A stretch of 64,000 bases of DNA from positions 124,001 to 188,000 of the forward strand of contig JAMKCF010000085.1 of NCBI GenBank assembly GCA_023634235.1. The letters are read 5' to 3'. A model generated the notes under the pieces. The model searched no databases. It was not told the DNA's origin and saw only the letters and a list, made by a program, of their open reading frames with translations. The DNA is from Pisaster brevispinus (taxonomy: Eukaryota; Echinodermata; Asteroidea; Forcipulatida; Asteriidae). Below are positions 1 through 10,610 of this stretch, in pieces. Numbering within the stretch: position 1 is the stretch's first letter; each line of letters starts with the position of its first letter. A program made the position numbers and the translations under genes.

Positions 1-99
1 TATATCACAATACATCACTTTATCCAATAAAACTTATTGTGCTGGCGGTGCTAAACACTCAAAGTATGACTTCTGCATTTGCATGAAGTGGTGTATCTG

Positions 100-390
100 C
101 TGACCTTTTGAACTTATGCGCTTTCACAAAGTGACTGTGCATCAATGGTTTGTTCACAGCGCTCTGCATGCATGTCTTGTTTTTGTTTTCACAAAGTGAC
201 ATGTGTTTAGGAATTTATAACTGATCAAAACAGTTACAATATTGAAAACACATTGACAGTTCTGCATAATGAAGAAGTTAGCTTTAGTTTGGTATTAAAA
301 TGTTTTGTTAGATCAGTCTCCGAAACAGCAGTTTTGAAAAATAGTTCAGCTTCAGTCGTGATTTTTTCCAAACACACACTTATGGCTGTG
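100..390 (-). mobile_element. Diverged partial inverted copy of the 6464-7045 TIR element
   Basis: Seen: two copies of a tttcacaaagtgac motif and a stretch around 310-375 match the reverse complement of the element at 6464-7045. The match includes the segments ctccgaaacagcagttt and gtgtttaggaattta in the same relative order. No clean terminal inverted repeat is visible here, so this is a truncated or eroded relative of that element. Its left limit may lie outside the window. Confidence 0.5.
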
Positions 391-1534
391 GAGCAGTTCA
401 TGGTGCTACCGATAAAATATAATTGAGCATGGCCAGTGTTTACTGGCTCCAGACTAATGCTTGACCACAGAATACAGATCAGTTTGAAGCCCCCTTGAGG
501 CATGTAAACTTGTGACATCACATGTTTACAAAAGAGCCACAGAGCTTGGACTTCCTGCAGGCACAATTTGTATACATGATCGAAGAAAACATAGAATCAC
601 ACCATGGCGATTGCACTGTCTAACTTTTATAAACTTTCCTTATGCAAAACTTGTTGAGCTGTTGTTTTGTGTGTTTTCCCTTAAGACCAGTGCAGTATCT
701 GGCCTGCCAGAAAGGCCCTAGATTGTATAAGGTTGTTCTTTTTGTAAACAAAGTTTAGACGTGGTCTATAAAGATATTGACCCCTTGCGTTGCACTGATG
801 TAACAAGTGGCTTCAATCTGCTATGGTCTGCTATTTTGGGAGTAAAAAGATATGGCACAGGTCTTGTAATGAATTGTGTGCACGTGGCCTAAAAAGCATT
901 ACATTACAGGTTAAAGATTTTCTGACTTTTACCACAAAAACTCAGAAACATGTCCGTGTCACCAGTGGGTGTGTTTATATTGAATTACTTGGGTCATACG
1001 GATGAGCAGCCCTACTGGTTTATGCATGATTCAATAAAGTGTACTGTTTGGAAAAGGAATTACAAGGAAAAAGCAGTGCTATTTGTCAGATGAAAAGGAT
1101 GCCTTAGTCTAGCCTCTTTCTTTTTTTTGAGCTTTCCCATAATGTGCATGCAAAACCGACCCCAAAATGGCGCTAACAAGATTGATGGCAAGGTCACATC
1201 AGGGTCAGTCTATGTCCATGTAGTTCCATGCTTTAAGTAAGTTGTGCTTTGCATCCTGGATGACTTTTTTTGGTGGTACAACAGAAACACTACATGTAGT
1301 ACACAAAGCCACAAGCGAATTTACCGACCCAACGCCCAATAAACAAATTTTATAAATTAAATAATGAAATAGGTTGCGTGGGTAACAAAAACAAGAAATA
1401 TAGATAAACACTCAACATTCCTGACAAGTTGGGAAAAGGCCTTGTGGCTTCAATACTTACAGCTGTAGCCTTGGAGGCATTGACGATAGGCTGTTTCTAC
1501 TTCCAGCTCCAAAGCTGGTATGAAGTACATATAA
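391..1534. other. Intergenic stretch, no gene recognised
   Basis: Both strands were read. Open frames here are short (the longest are about 70 codons) and show no recognisable domain. There is no tandem repeat, RNA gene or clear element end. A pyrimidine tract at about 1115-1130 is low complexity only. Confidence 0.5.
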
Positions 1535-1860
1535 TAACAGTTATAATAATAATAGTAACAAGGTCTTACATAGCGCATTTTACAATAACTTACGTGTATC
1601 AGTGCGCTTTACATTAGTACCCTGGTCATTTGGCCAATAACGTTTCTTTTTAATCTTTTTCGGCTTCCTGGGGAGTATTTAGCCCCTCGGAAGGCTTTTC
1701 AAACACAATATTAACCTGTACCCTCGCAGGTACCCATTTATACCCTGGGTGAAGAGAAGCAAAGCATCTTGCTCAAGGACACAAGTGTCATGACCGGGAT
1801 TGGAACCCACAACCCAATTAATTAAGCACCAGAACTTGAATTCGATGCTCTAAATTGCTC
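1535..1860 (-). mobile_element. SINE with tRNA-Leu-like head, minus strand
   Basis: Read on the minus strand, the head at about 1855-1785 has an A-box-like segment (gtcatggccgagcaattta) and, after an extra-arm-sized gap, a B-box-like ggttccaatccc. This is the layout of a tRNA-Leu-derived RNA polymerase III promoter. A body with cttcacccaggg and gtacctgcgagggtac follows, then an AT-rich tail with ATT/TTA repeats near 1540. SINEs are non-autonomous and depend on a LINE. The body differs from that of the 8752 and 19762 copies, so this is probably another subfamily sharing the same kind of head. Confidence 0.75.
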
Positions 1861-2762
1861 GGCCATGACACCCTACATTTGAGTGTACATGTAGTTTAAC
1901 AAAAATCACTCATTTCAAAGGTCATAGGCTTTTCTTATGACAAAAACTGATAATTCTGAGGAGAATTTTTAAGAACTTGAGACTCTGCAAAAGCTAGGAG
2001 GAAGGCAAGTCCAAGAACACTTTTTTGCATACGTAAATCCTCCAAGAAACCTTGGCTCAATGCTTTTGGTAATTGTTGGAGCCAGTTTGTGTGAAGTGGG
2101 CGCAGCTGTTGCTTATAGAGGAGCCACAACAGGATGGGTCCATAAATCAGCTACTGAATTAATCATTAAATATCTCTAATTATTTTGTAGAAAAATGTCA
2201 AGAAAAACTTTAGGCAGGTTGTTGCGATTCGGTAAAGGTTGAACCTTTACTGATTGACTTCATTACTATTTGCGATGAGTTTTCAGGTACTGTCGTGTGT
2301 TTCTGCTCTGGCAACATGTTTTCAAATGCATTTGTTTCAGTGCTTTAAAAATGTACAGAAAAAATTTAGTTGCTAGGGTAGCACAAGTTTTATCACAACT
2401 TATCAGCAATATTTTGTAAATAGTTGCACTTTTGGCAACAGTTTTCCTGGCAATGAAACAATATTGGCATGTTTGAGTTACTTCTATTTTTAGTTTTTAT
2501 CCAAAACAAGAAAATTGACATTTTTTTTAATGGGGATTACCAAGCCCTCTGTCTCCCCCCCCCCCCCCCGATGAAGTTTAATTTTGCTGTACTTTTTGTA
2601 CATAAATGAGACATAGCTTTATGTTTACCATCACTGTAGTACAAATGTTACATTTATCTCTGCATTCTTCTTTATTAAGTCTTGAATCAAGATACTCCTT
2701 TTAGGCCGTGGGCCAAAATCTGTAGAAGACCCAGAAATTGAAGTTCGTCTTAACTTTTTAGG

Positions 2763-3272
2763 GGCAACTTGCATTTTAGTCAATTTTACTAATTCGATGG
2801 TGCTGATTCCAAATTTGACTGTTCCCATGGGCGCAGATTGCACGTTAAGCCTATGTGGACTATTTTTGTTCATTTTTGGTCAAAAACAGTATTTTGTGTA
2901 TAACTTCTACATTTTCCACTCAAATTTGCATTGGCAACTTGCATTTTAGTCAACTTTACTAATTCGATGGTGCTGATTCCAAATCTGACTGTTCCCATGG
3001 GCTCAGATTGCACGTTAAGCCTATGTGGACTATTTTTGTTCATTTTTGGTCAAAAACAGTATTTTGTGTATAACTTCTACATTTTCCACTCAAATTTGCA
3101 TTGGCAACTTGCATTTTAGTCAACTTTACTAATTCGATGGTGCTGATTCCAAATCTGACTGTTCCCATGGGCTCAGATTGCACGTTAAGCCTATGCAGAC
3201 TATTTTTGCTCATTTTTGGTCAAAAACAGTATTTTGTGTATAACTTCTACATTTTTCCAGTCAAATGATTTC
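2763..3272. repeat. Three tandem copies of a 170-bp unit
   Basis: The segment ggcaacttgcattttagtca recurs at 2763, 2933 and 3103, an exact 170-bp spacing. Units are nearly identical apart from scattered substitutions, and the third degrades after about 3260. The array sits just inside the left terminal repeat of the 2702-5987 element, where a subterminal transposase-binding array could lie. Short open frames inside are by-products of the repeat. Confidence 0.9.
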
Positions 3273-3889
3273 AAATTTGATAAAAATAGCTTCGAGGTCC
3301 TTGTACATGCAATAGATCATTACTCAGTCTTCAAAATTAATCCCCATGGTGCTAAACCAAGTTTTTATCTCAAGATCTTGGCCATGTACGATTGGTTTCG
3401 ATAATTTAAAAATAGTAATAAAAAAAATAAATATGTAATACAAGTTGCACTAGCAAAGTTTCAGCTAGTCATTAATTATGCAAATATGCATGTATGCGAA
3501 AGAGTTTATATGCTGAACTGACGCAAGTTAAGGGCAATAAAACCAAGTGACTACAGATAGTTATACAGTACTGTTTTGTCTGGTTTATTAAAACAATGCA
3601 TTTTTAGCCCAGGGGCTAACTTGCTACAAAGTTTACAATTTAAAAACAATACAATACATGTACTGCTCATAATTTAAAGCCTTAAAGGCATATTCTGTTG
3701 TTCGATTAAAGGGTGCACATGTCTTGAGTGTCTTTTAATTATAACAATGTTATGTGAGAAAAATTATAAAGGACCAGACTATTTCAGATGGACCAGATTA
3801 TAACAGATGCACCATTACATTTTGAGATGCCAGAATTGTTTAATAGATTTTGAAAACTAAAATAAGTGGAACAAAACCTAGATGGCTGT

Positions 3890-5729
3890 GATCATCATCT
3901 GTATTGCTTGCTCCTTGCATGGAACTCAATGCAGTCCTTGTAACAACTTCAGTGGTATCTGACTTCAATTAGGACAATGTCTTCTCTCTTTGATGTCAAT
4001 CAAAATCTGTTCGTCGTCGAGAATCTCTGTACATGTAGCTCCGAGCAGCAAACCTCCTGTAATAAAAGGGGTATATTTACATGTAGTTTAATCAATGGGA
4101 AAATACAGGCACACCATGTTCCTCACTAACTTAGAACCAAGGAAAACTTAAGAGGCAATGTGAAATAAGAAAATGTATACCAACCTGACTGGTGTTCATA
4201 GTTTGACAGTCTTTCCCTTGACCGCTTCCGTGACTGTTTGTTGGTTATCCTCTTGTTTCTTTTAACATATAATACATCTGGATGGCAGGACATGTGGGTT
4301 GCGCTACTGCTGTGTCTGTGAATCTGCTGATGCTAGCTGACAAGATTTTCCTGATGGTTCAAGGGTTGACTCCAGTGTCCCTTCAACTGCAGTGGAACTG
4401 CTTTGAACATCAGTAGCCCTTTTAGCCAAATGTTTTCAGCTCTTGCTAATGCGTCTTATCTCAAAACCTGTAAACATTACATTTTCAAAAAGTATGTTGG
4501 TCTTAAGTGGGGGATACTGACTAATGCACAATAGTGGCAAGCAGTAGAAAAACTACTACACTGTAAACAACTCTGCAATAAAATCTAAATGAATATTGGG
4601 ACAGATTGGAACAACATTGACAATGTTACTAGCATGAAGATATTGTAGAAGAGACAAAAATTACAGCACCTTATCTGGAAATATGGGTGGGTTGCTGATT
4701 GTTATACAACGTTGTTTAAATTATTTTAACTTGTTTAACAATTACCTTTAAATATTTTATATAGGTATTTTTGTGAACTGTTTCCCTGGGTGGAAAGACA
4801 TCATGCTAAAGTATTTTACCCAGAATAGAATGACATCCTTTTAAAAATATTAAGTGAGATTATGAAATAATAATAATCAACACAAGTCATGCCAAGTTTG
4901 AAAGACACCAGGGTTGTGTGTAAAACCATATCAACATTGGAGGATTCAAGTCTATTATTAGCATGGTTAGGGTTAACACACAGTCTTCAGTTTGAAAACA
5001 ATTTGAAATCTAAAAACAAAACAAAAATGTTTTCCTCATTTGTGTAAAAACTGATTATTTTTTAGACTAAATGCAGGTTAAGAGATTACAAATTCACATC
5101 ACAAAAGTGTCCATGCTAGAACCCACCCTCTCACCATAATAAAAATGAAACAATTAATGCCAAAGCATTAAGTGGCAGGGCCTTCTGTTAAAACCTTCTG
5201 TAAAAGATTTGTCTGATTTTAGACTGTCTCACTCTTTATTTTCTTTGTGCAGGCCTACTAAACTATTATTAATTGTATTAAAAAAGCTTTTTAGAATATA
5301 TAAACACATTGTCAGTAATTAACAACTTAAAAATGGTTGCTTTTGAGGCCTACACTATAAAAGTTGCCCGTTTTTGTAGTCTATCAAACTTCACAGGTGT
5401 AACGTTGTACGGTTATTTTTTATATAATACGTGCCTACCCTTTTAATTTTAACAAAACACTAACACTTAACTTAAGACTTACTTTAGAAAGAATAGGTAC
5501 AGTGTCACACAGAGCCGATGGATAGCTGTCAGCCGAGTCTGGCGTTGGGCACATTTTTTTCCACCAAACTTGTATTTGTTTCAGCCAGTCCTTGGTGTTT
5601 CCCATCAAGACGTTTCCATCTGTTATTGCGGTCACGAAATTTCTGCCAACTAACTGCCGTAAATTGGGTTATTTGTCCCCTTTGACTCTCAATAAAATGA
5701 CACACACACATTTCCTCGGGCGCAACCAT
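3890..5729 (-). pseudogene. Broken multi-exon zinc-finger-like transposon gene
   Basis: Three exon-like blocks lie on the minus strand. Block 1 (5729-5483) starts with ATG, reads a CHFIES...QFTAVSWQKFRDR segment, shifts frame near its end, and closes on a good donor (gtaagtc). Block 2 (4467-4185) follows an acag acceptor, contains a CIIC cysteine pair and ends before gttggt, with several in-frame stops. Block 3 (about 4057-3890) follows a ttacag acceptor and reads an IEVRYH then C-Y-K-x-C pattern, interrupted by a stop between the H and the C. The split C-x2-C / H / C pattern resembles the N-terminal zinc-binding head of the transposase remnant at 51.3 kb (AIEAKFHHGC). Inference: this is a dead gene of the surrounding TIR element. 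The exact exon joins are not proved. Confidence 0.45.
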
Positions 5730-6062
5730 CTTGATTTGACACCTCTATTCCAGGTTACATTAATATTTACTGTAGTACGCAATGGTAATAATGGTTCGAG
5801 GTTGAAGAACATGCGCTGCAAAACAGGCGATTTTTCGTGCTTAATTTCTCGTTAACGTGCAAGCAGATCAAATGGGAACAGGTAAAATAATAAATTATAC
5901 ATTCCAAACTACTTATAAACGAAAAATAAAGTTTCCCCTTGAAAGTTAAGACGAAAGTGCATGTTACAGGTTTTGGCCCACGGCCTATTTTGAGTATTTC
6001 CCAAATAGATCATCTTGAACCAAATTACCAAGCTTCTACATGTATGTCAAATTGAGGAAGTA

Positions 6063-6382
6063 ACACCTGGTTCAGACAGGCACTCCAGAGTCGCCCTGAA
6101 CCAAAAAGGTTAGGAGTGGCTCTAGGCCAACCCAAATACATTTTGGTTTCAGACAGGCAAACTTAATGTGAAATTTCTTAGGTTTGGCTCACATGACAAA
6201 ATCGATGTAGGAAAGCAAGACGCACTAGAGTCCTTCTGAATGACTGCAATTGTTGATTTTTTTACTTCCAGCACATCACGTTGCTCCTAACTGTTTCAGA
6301 CATTTTATGCACTTCGTGTACTTCATGTACATCAAATGATTTGGTGCGGCGTGACTCTAGGGTGCCTGTCTGAACCAGGTGT
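6063..6382. mobile_element. MITE, about 320 bp, TIR ACACCTGGTTCAGACAGGCA
   Basis: The first 20 bases are repeated in inverted orientation at the right end, and similarity extends to about 35-40 bp with a few mismatches. The interior has no open frame and is AT-rich. The target duplication is not clear. This is a non-autonomous DNA element whose superfamily cannot be told from the ends. Confidence 0.8.
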
Positions 6383-6463
6383 TTGATTCAAATAATGTAT
6401 ATCTGGAAACTTGGGATGAGAAATTTCATACTTTCATGTGAATTTTTAGTGGAGAAGCAAGTC

Positions 6464-7045
6464 GTCACGCGTACCACGAAGTGACCTATCTCGTTCAAAG
6501 TCCCCCTAAACGTGTTTGGAGAAAATCGTGATTGTAGTTGCACTATTTTTCAAACTGCTGTTTCGGAGTATTGCTTACTATATTTGTTTTGTTTTTTTTA
6601 ACAAAAATAAAGCTGAATATTTTATTCAATCATAACTATCAGAGTGGTTTCATTCCTGCAATTGTTTGAATTAGTAATTAATTCCTAAACACATACGTCA
6701 CTTCGTGAAAATGCCAAATGATATTGTCTACAGAGCGCTGTGTACAAAGACATTGCGTATTGAGACCTATCACGATGGGTCACTTCGTGAAAATGCAAAA
6801 CGTCACACACGTGCCTGAACTGGTGAAGTGGCGCATCAAGATAGGTCACTTCGTGGAAATACAAAACGACAGATCTAATGACACTTCGTTTTTACTAATT
6901 AGTGTAGTTACGAAACTATTACGTATTAGGTACTCAAACTTGCTGAAAATGTTAACAGTAATGAGTGTATTAATAATCTGTATAAAACTTGATTTGCAAA
7001 AAACTATTATTTTTGACAGATAGGTCACTTCGTGGTACGCGTGAC
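6464..7045. mobile_element. 582-bp TIR element with internal copies of its terminal motif
   Basis: Positions 6464-6491 and 7018-7045 are a perfect 28-bp inverted repeat beginning GTCACGCGTACCACGAAGT. The core GGTCACTTCGTG, or a near match, also occurs inside at about 6698, 6779 and 6845. There are therefore five or more copies within 600 bp. Open frames inside (longest about 100 codons) contain the motif itself and look non-coding. The layout suggests arrayed binding sites for a transposase supplied elsewhere. The element at 30722-31386 has the same design with a related core. Confidence 0.8.
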
Positions 7046-8751
7046 AAAGTTATTTTCCTTAGGTATACAAAGATTTCAGAGGGGCTCCACTATTTCGATG
7101 TGTATTGTTCAAATTTTCCTATAGAAAGAGCTAGTTCTTATGAAAGAGAGAAACAAAATTACTCGTCTCTAACCTTATGTAAAAATAGTAGCGTTTTGTG
7201 GCTGAGTGGTAATGTGCGCATTTCCTTGTTATGGTTTGAGACAGATCATAAAGAGCATAATGAATCCTGCGTTTAAGGCCATTTATAAAAGTGGAAACAA
7301 ACAGGCTTGGAAACGTTTTGAAAAAATGGAAAATACAGTATAATGATCTGAAATTAGGGGGGGCTGAAATGCAAAATGGAGCATGATTTTTAAAGTGAGA
7401 GTCAGCATAGGACGACAAATCAGAAAGTGATGTTTAAGAAATCAAACGAGTTGCGAAAGCACTATAAAGGTCAGTAAAGAGAGCCAAAACCACAATACAG
7501 AGATTAAATGCAGGAAGAAGTAATCACAGAAATGTGAATGTGAAGAAAGAGTATGGAAGAACCTGGTTGAACAAAAAAGAAGAAAAAAAGATTTGAATGA
7601 CACAGTACAGTACAGTGCATGGGATTTGCTAGCAAATGAAGGGGTAGCAGTGAAATCATTGATGGTACAAGATTTGTAAGGTAATCAAGTATAATTTCCA
7701 GACTTTGAAAACGCAGATAGCCATGACATATCTTCATCAGTTGATAGAATGCTCTATATGAAAAACACTATGATTGGAGGGTGATGGCTCTTTCCCATCA
7801 TTATATGCCTTTCAAACTCGATGAAACAACTAAATACTTTGTTTTCTGTGCAACCATTACCTAGTGCAAAGGTGTTCAGGAAAGATTAAAAGATAAACTA
7901 ATAATGTACATACCGGTACTCTCCAAAATATGCCTCCCACAGAAGTCTTCGATGAAATGACGATAAAATTCTGGCTTTGTTGTCATTACTGAAATGTGGC
8001 GATCAGATGATTTGATTTTAGCTATTGCCAAGGTTGCTGAACAAAACATAATGCCATTTTGGAAGTGCCCCAAGATCTTATAATGATTACTCAAACCTTG
8101 CAATCTGTAAATGTAAATGGGAAAACTTTCAGACTTAAGTTTGTCATTTGCGCAGATTTGAAATTTGTTAGTATACTATAGGGTTTAGGAGCATGCTCTT
8201 CCGATTACAGACTTTGTCCTTGGTGAAAGACAAAGAAATCAAACTTCTATGATGTCTTAAATAAGTTCTCAAAAGATGATGTTGTGTCGTGTGCAAGATC
8301 CATTTCAGAAATCCAACACCTCTCTAAACAAAAGAAGTAAAAAGCAGATTCCACTATTCTTGTCGAAGCCCACCTATTTTTCCCACAAATCCCAATTTTC
8401 TTGCATAATTCCAGACCCCTTCACTTATATTTGCCAGTTTCTGACCAACTCATCTGTCAACTCATGCTATTTTTATAGTACAGCTGACAACATTGGAAAG
8501 AATACGAAAAATATTCAGTGTAAAAATATCAAGAAAATTCGAAGATTTTGTTCAAAGTCTTGGCTTTGACCGGTAGTTTTTCACAAATAAAGATGGCTTG
8601 CATGTTCACCCATTCTGATTTTGTCGGGCCTCAACATGAAAGGATTCATAATAACATCAATTTGGCCCCGTTGTGTGGTACGATTAAGAGAGTTGAAAGA
8701 TGCTATGAAAACTGATATGGACCGAGAAGAGCTTAAACTAAAACAGAGTTA
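7046..8751. other. Intergenic stretch, no gene recognised
   Basis: The short open frames on both strands (up to about 100 codons) have low-complexity or improbable composition and no domain. No repeat family is recognised here. Purine-rich sequence between 7300 and 7600 is only compositional. Confidence 0.45.
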
Positions 8752-9178
8752 TGGGTGTGGCGTGGCAAAGCAGATAAGAGCACTGGACTCAAGCTCTGGT
8801 GTTTCTGATCAGCAGAGTGTGGGTTTGAGTCCCGATCGTGACACTCGTGTCCTTAAGCAAGACACTTCACCATTATTACTTCGTCCTTTGGAAAGGGATT
8901 TAAAGCCGTTGGTCCCGTGTGTTGTGTAATGCACTTAGAAGTGCACTTATCAAAAAGACCCAGGGGTTCGCCCCGGTGTCCTGGTTTGATTGGGTGCACA
9001 TAGCACCACAGCACATTGTAAACCATTACATAGTGCTATGTAAAGGAAAAAGGTCTCATACTTAAGAATCGTAGCCCCACATACCTACAGAAAAATACTG
9101 AATGTTGAAGCGCCTTGAGCATTACTGAGTGATGGATATAAGCGCTATATAAGAAGCCACTATTTTTATTATTATTAT
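8752..9178 (+). mobile_element. SINE, full-length, tRNA-Leu-like head
   Basis: The plus strand shows an A-box region (ggcaaagcagataagagcac) and a B-box-like ggtttgagtcccgatc with a long variable arm between them, as in tRNA-Leu. Next come a body with tcgtgtccttaagcaagac and a 3' part with gaagcgccttgagcattact, then an (ATT)n tail ending at about 9178. The 3' part matches, in inverted orientation, the end of the copy at 19762-20190. Both head and tail are present, so this copy is complete though mutated. Confidence 0.85.
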
Positions 9179-10610
9179 AAGACGATTACGAGTAAAAGAC
9201 AATTACGAGTAAAAACCTTCGCAGGATGTAACACTGTACATGCATGTGTTTGCGAAAACATATTGCAACAGCCATCAAGCTTCAAATGGTAATTTGAGTA
9301 AATTTTTGCAACAAACTTTTGAAAAAATTACAGAAATACGAGCTAGTATTTTTAGGCAACAAATCACCTCAAACTTGATGCTAAAATGCAATTAGTGAAC
9401 AAAGAAAACATAATTTAATTTCTTCCTCCCAGCTTCCTGAGAACACCAGAACTCAAAATAGTGTGCAGTTTTTGTAGTACAGAGGGCAACAATAAACGAA
9501 AGTGTAAAAACAAGGAATAAGTTGGTTTAGATAAATGTAAATAAACAGTTTGTTGTCATACCTTTGTTTAATTTTTTTTAAATTAACGTTTATAGAGCTA
9601 CCATGAACGGGTGTCATTTGGTATTAATTATTATCAGCAGACAAAATTTTGCATTCACATGCATGATCGTACAGTTGTATAACTTCAGCTGATTTCCTCA
9701 TGTTTCGTATATAGTGACAGAGAAAACATTAGTTGGCAATTCAGTTTTTTTGTCTTTGTTCAATTCAATTCAGTTGACATTGATTTAGCACTCTCTAATA
9801 AACCAATGTTGCAGTTCATATTTGACTATTGTTTTCAAAAAGATGTTTGTAACTACATTAATGATTTTTAATTTTGTTATACCTCTATTATTGTTGCTAT
9901 TATTTTAGTGATGAATAGGTGTACTGTACCCAAAGTATGACTTATTTCTGGACTCATTTCATGTAAGGTAAAACATAATGAGTAAAAAAAAAAAAATTGA
10001 GTTTTTTATTTTTGTTAAAAAATGAACCGTTTTTGAGAAAAAAAACCCAGAATTAATAACTTTTCAGAAACCAACTTCTCATATGTGTATTAACTAGGTC
10101 AGTATGTAAGTTAGGATTGAACGCCCCTCTGCGGTTACATATCACGTTAAGTTTTTTTTTTTTTTCTGTGAATGGAACACAGCAAACCAGTCATGTTAAG
10201 GTCCAACAGGGTTTGGGTTAATCTAATTTAACAATCCCAGTGCACTGCCTTCCAGCGAATGTACAAGAGTTAACACGCAATCTTAAGTGAACAAAACAGG
10301 GGTCAACATTTTCAAACATTTGAAACTATTCAAACAGGGGTCATCAAATTCAACTGATTAAAAGGTGAAACTGTTCAAACAAGTTCATCTCACTTAAAAA
10401 GCTTACAAACTTGCTTGTGATGTTTATTTAAAACTTGTTTTTACTTGTCCATGATGAACAGCAATTATCAAAATCAACCTTGTGAATTGTTTATTAAGTA
10501 TTTTTATTTTCACAACTTCCTCTACCGACCTGTACATTCATGCAACTTTGTGATTCTAAGTGCATGATTCCTTGGATGGTAGATTTATGTTTGACCAAAA
10601 ATGTACCAAC
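9179..10610. other. AT-rich intergenic stretch, no gene recognised
   Basis: No open frame or known repeat is supported. Long T or A runs at about 9985-10000 and 10149-10166 are homopolymers. A few short direct echoes (gacgattacgag/gacaattacgag near 9181) are too small to interpret. Confidence 0.5.

Larger units (their letters stand above)
2702..5987 (-). mobile_element. Decayed 3.3 kb DNA transposon with terminal inverted repeats
   Basis: The left end begins TAGGCCGTGGGCCAAAA, and the reverse complement of the right end begins with the same 17 bases. Similarity continues imperfectly for about 50 bp, both sides sharing a cgtcttaacttt stretch. The element is flanked by TTT on both sides (2699-2701 and 5988-5990), consistent with a 3-bp target duplication, although T runs are weak evidence. 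Inside are a 170-bp triplication next to the left end and exon-like fragments on the minus strand with a zinc-finger-like signature. The superfamily is not certain. The 3-bp duplication and the cysteine/histidine-rich head resemble Academ-type proteins, but no catalytic core is visible. Confidence 0.55.

Noticed and set aside
2550..2572. Poly-C run
   Set aside because: Simple homopolymer near position 2560. No associated structure.
4185..4262. bZIP-like basic region on the minus strand (RITNKQSRKRSRER)
   Set aside because: It matches the N-x-x-S...S-R pattern but lies in a frame different from the one carrying the CIIC pair and the other homologous pieces. There is no leucine zipper after it. 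Lysine/arginine-rich composition explains it.
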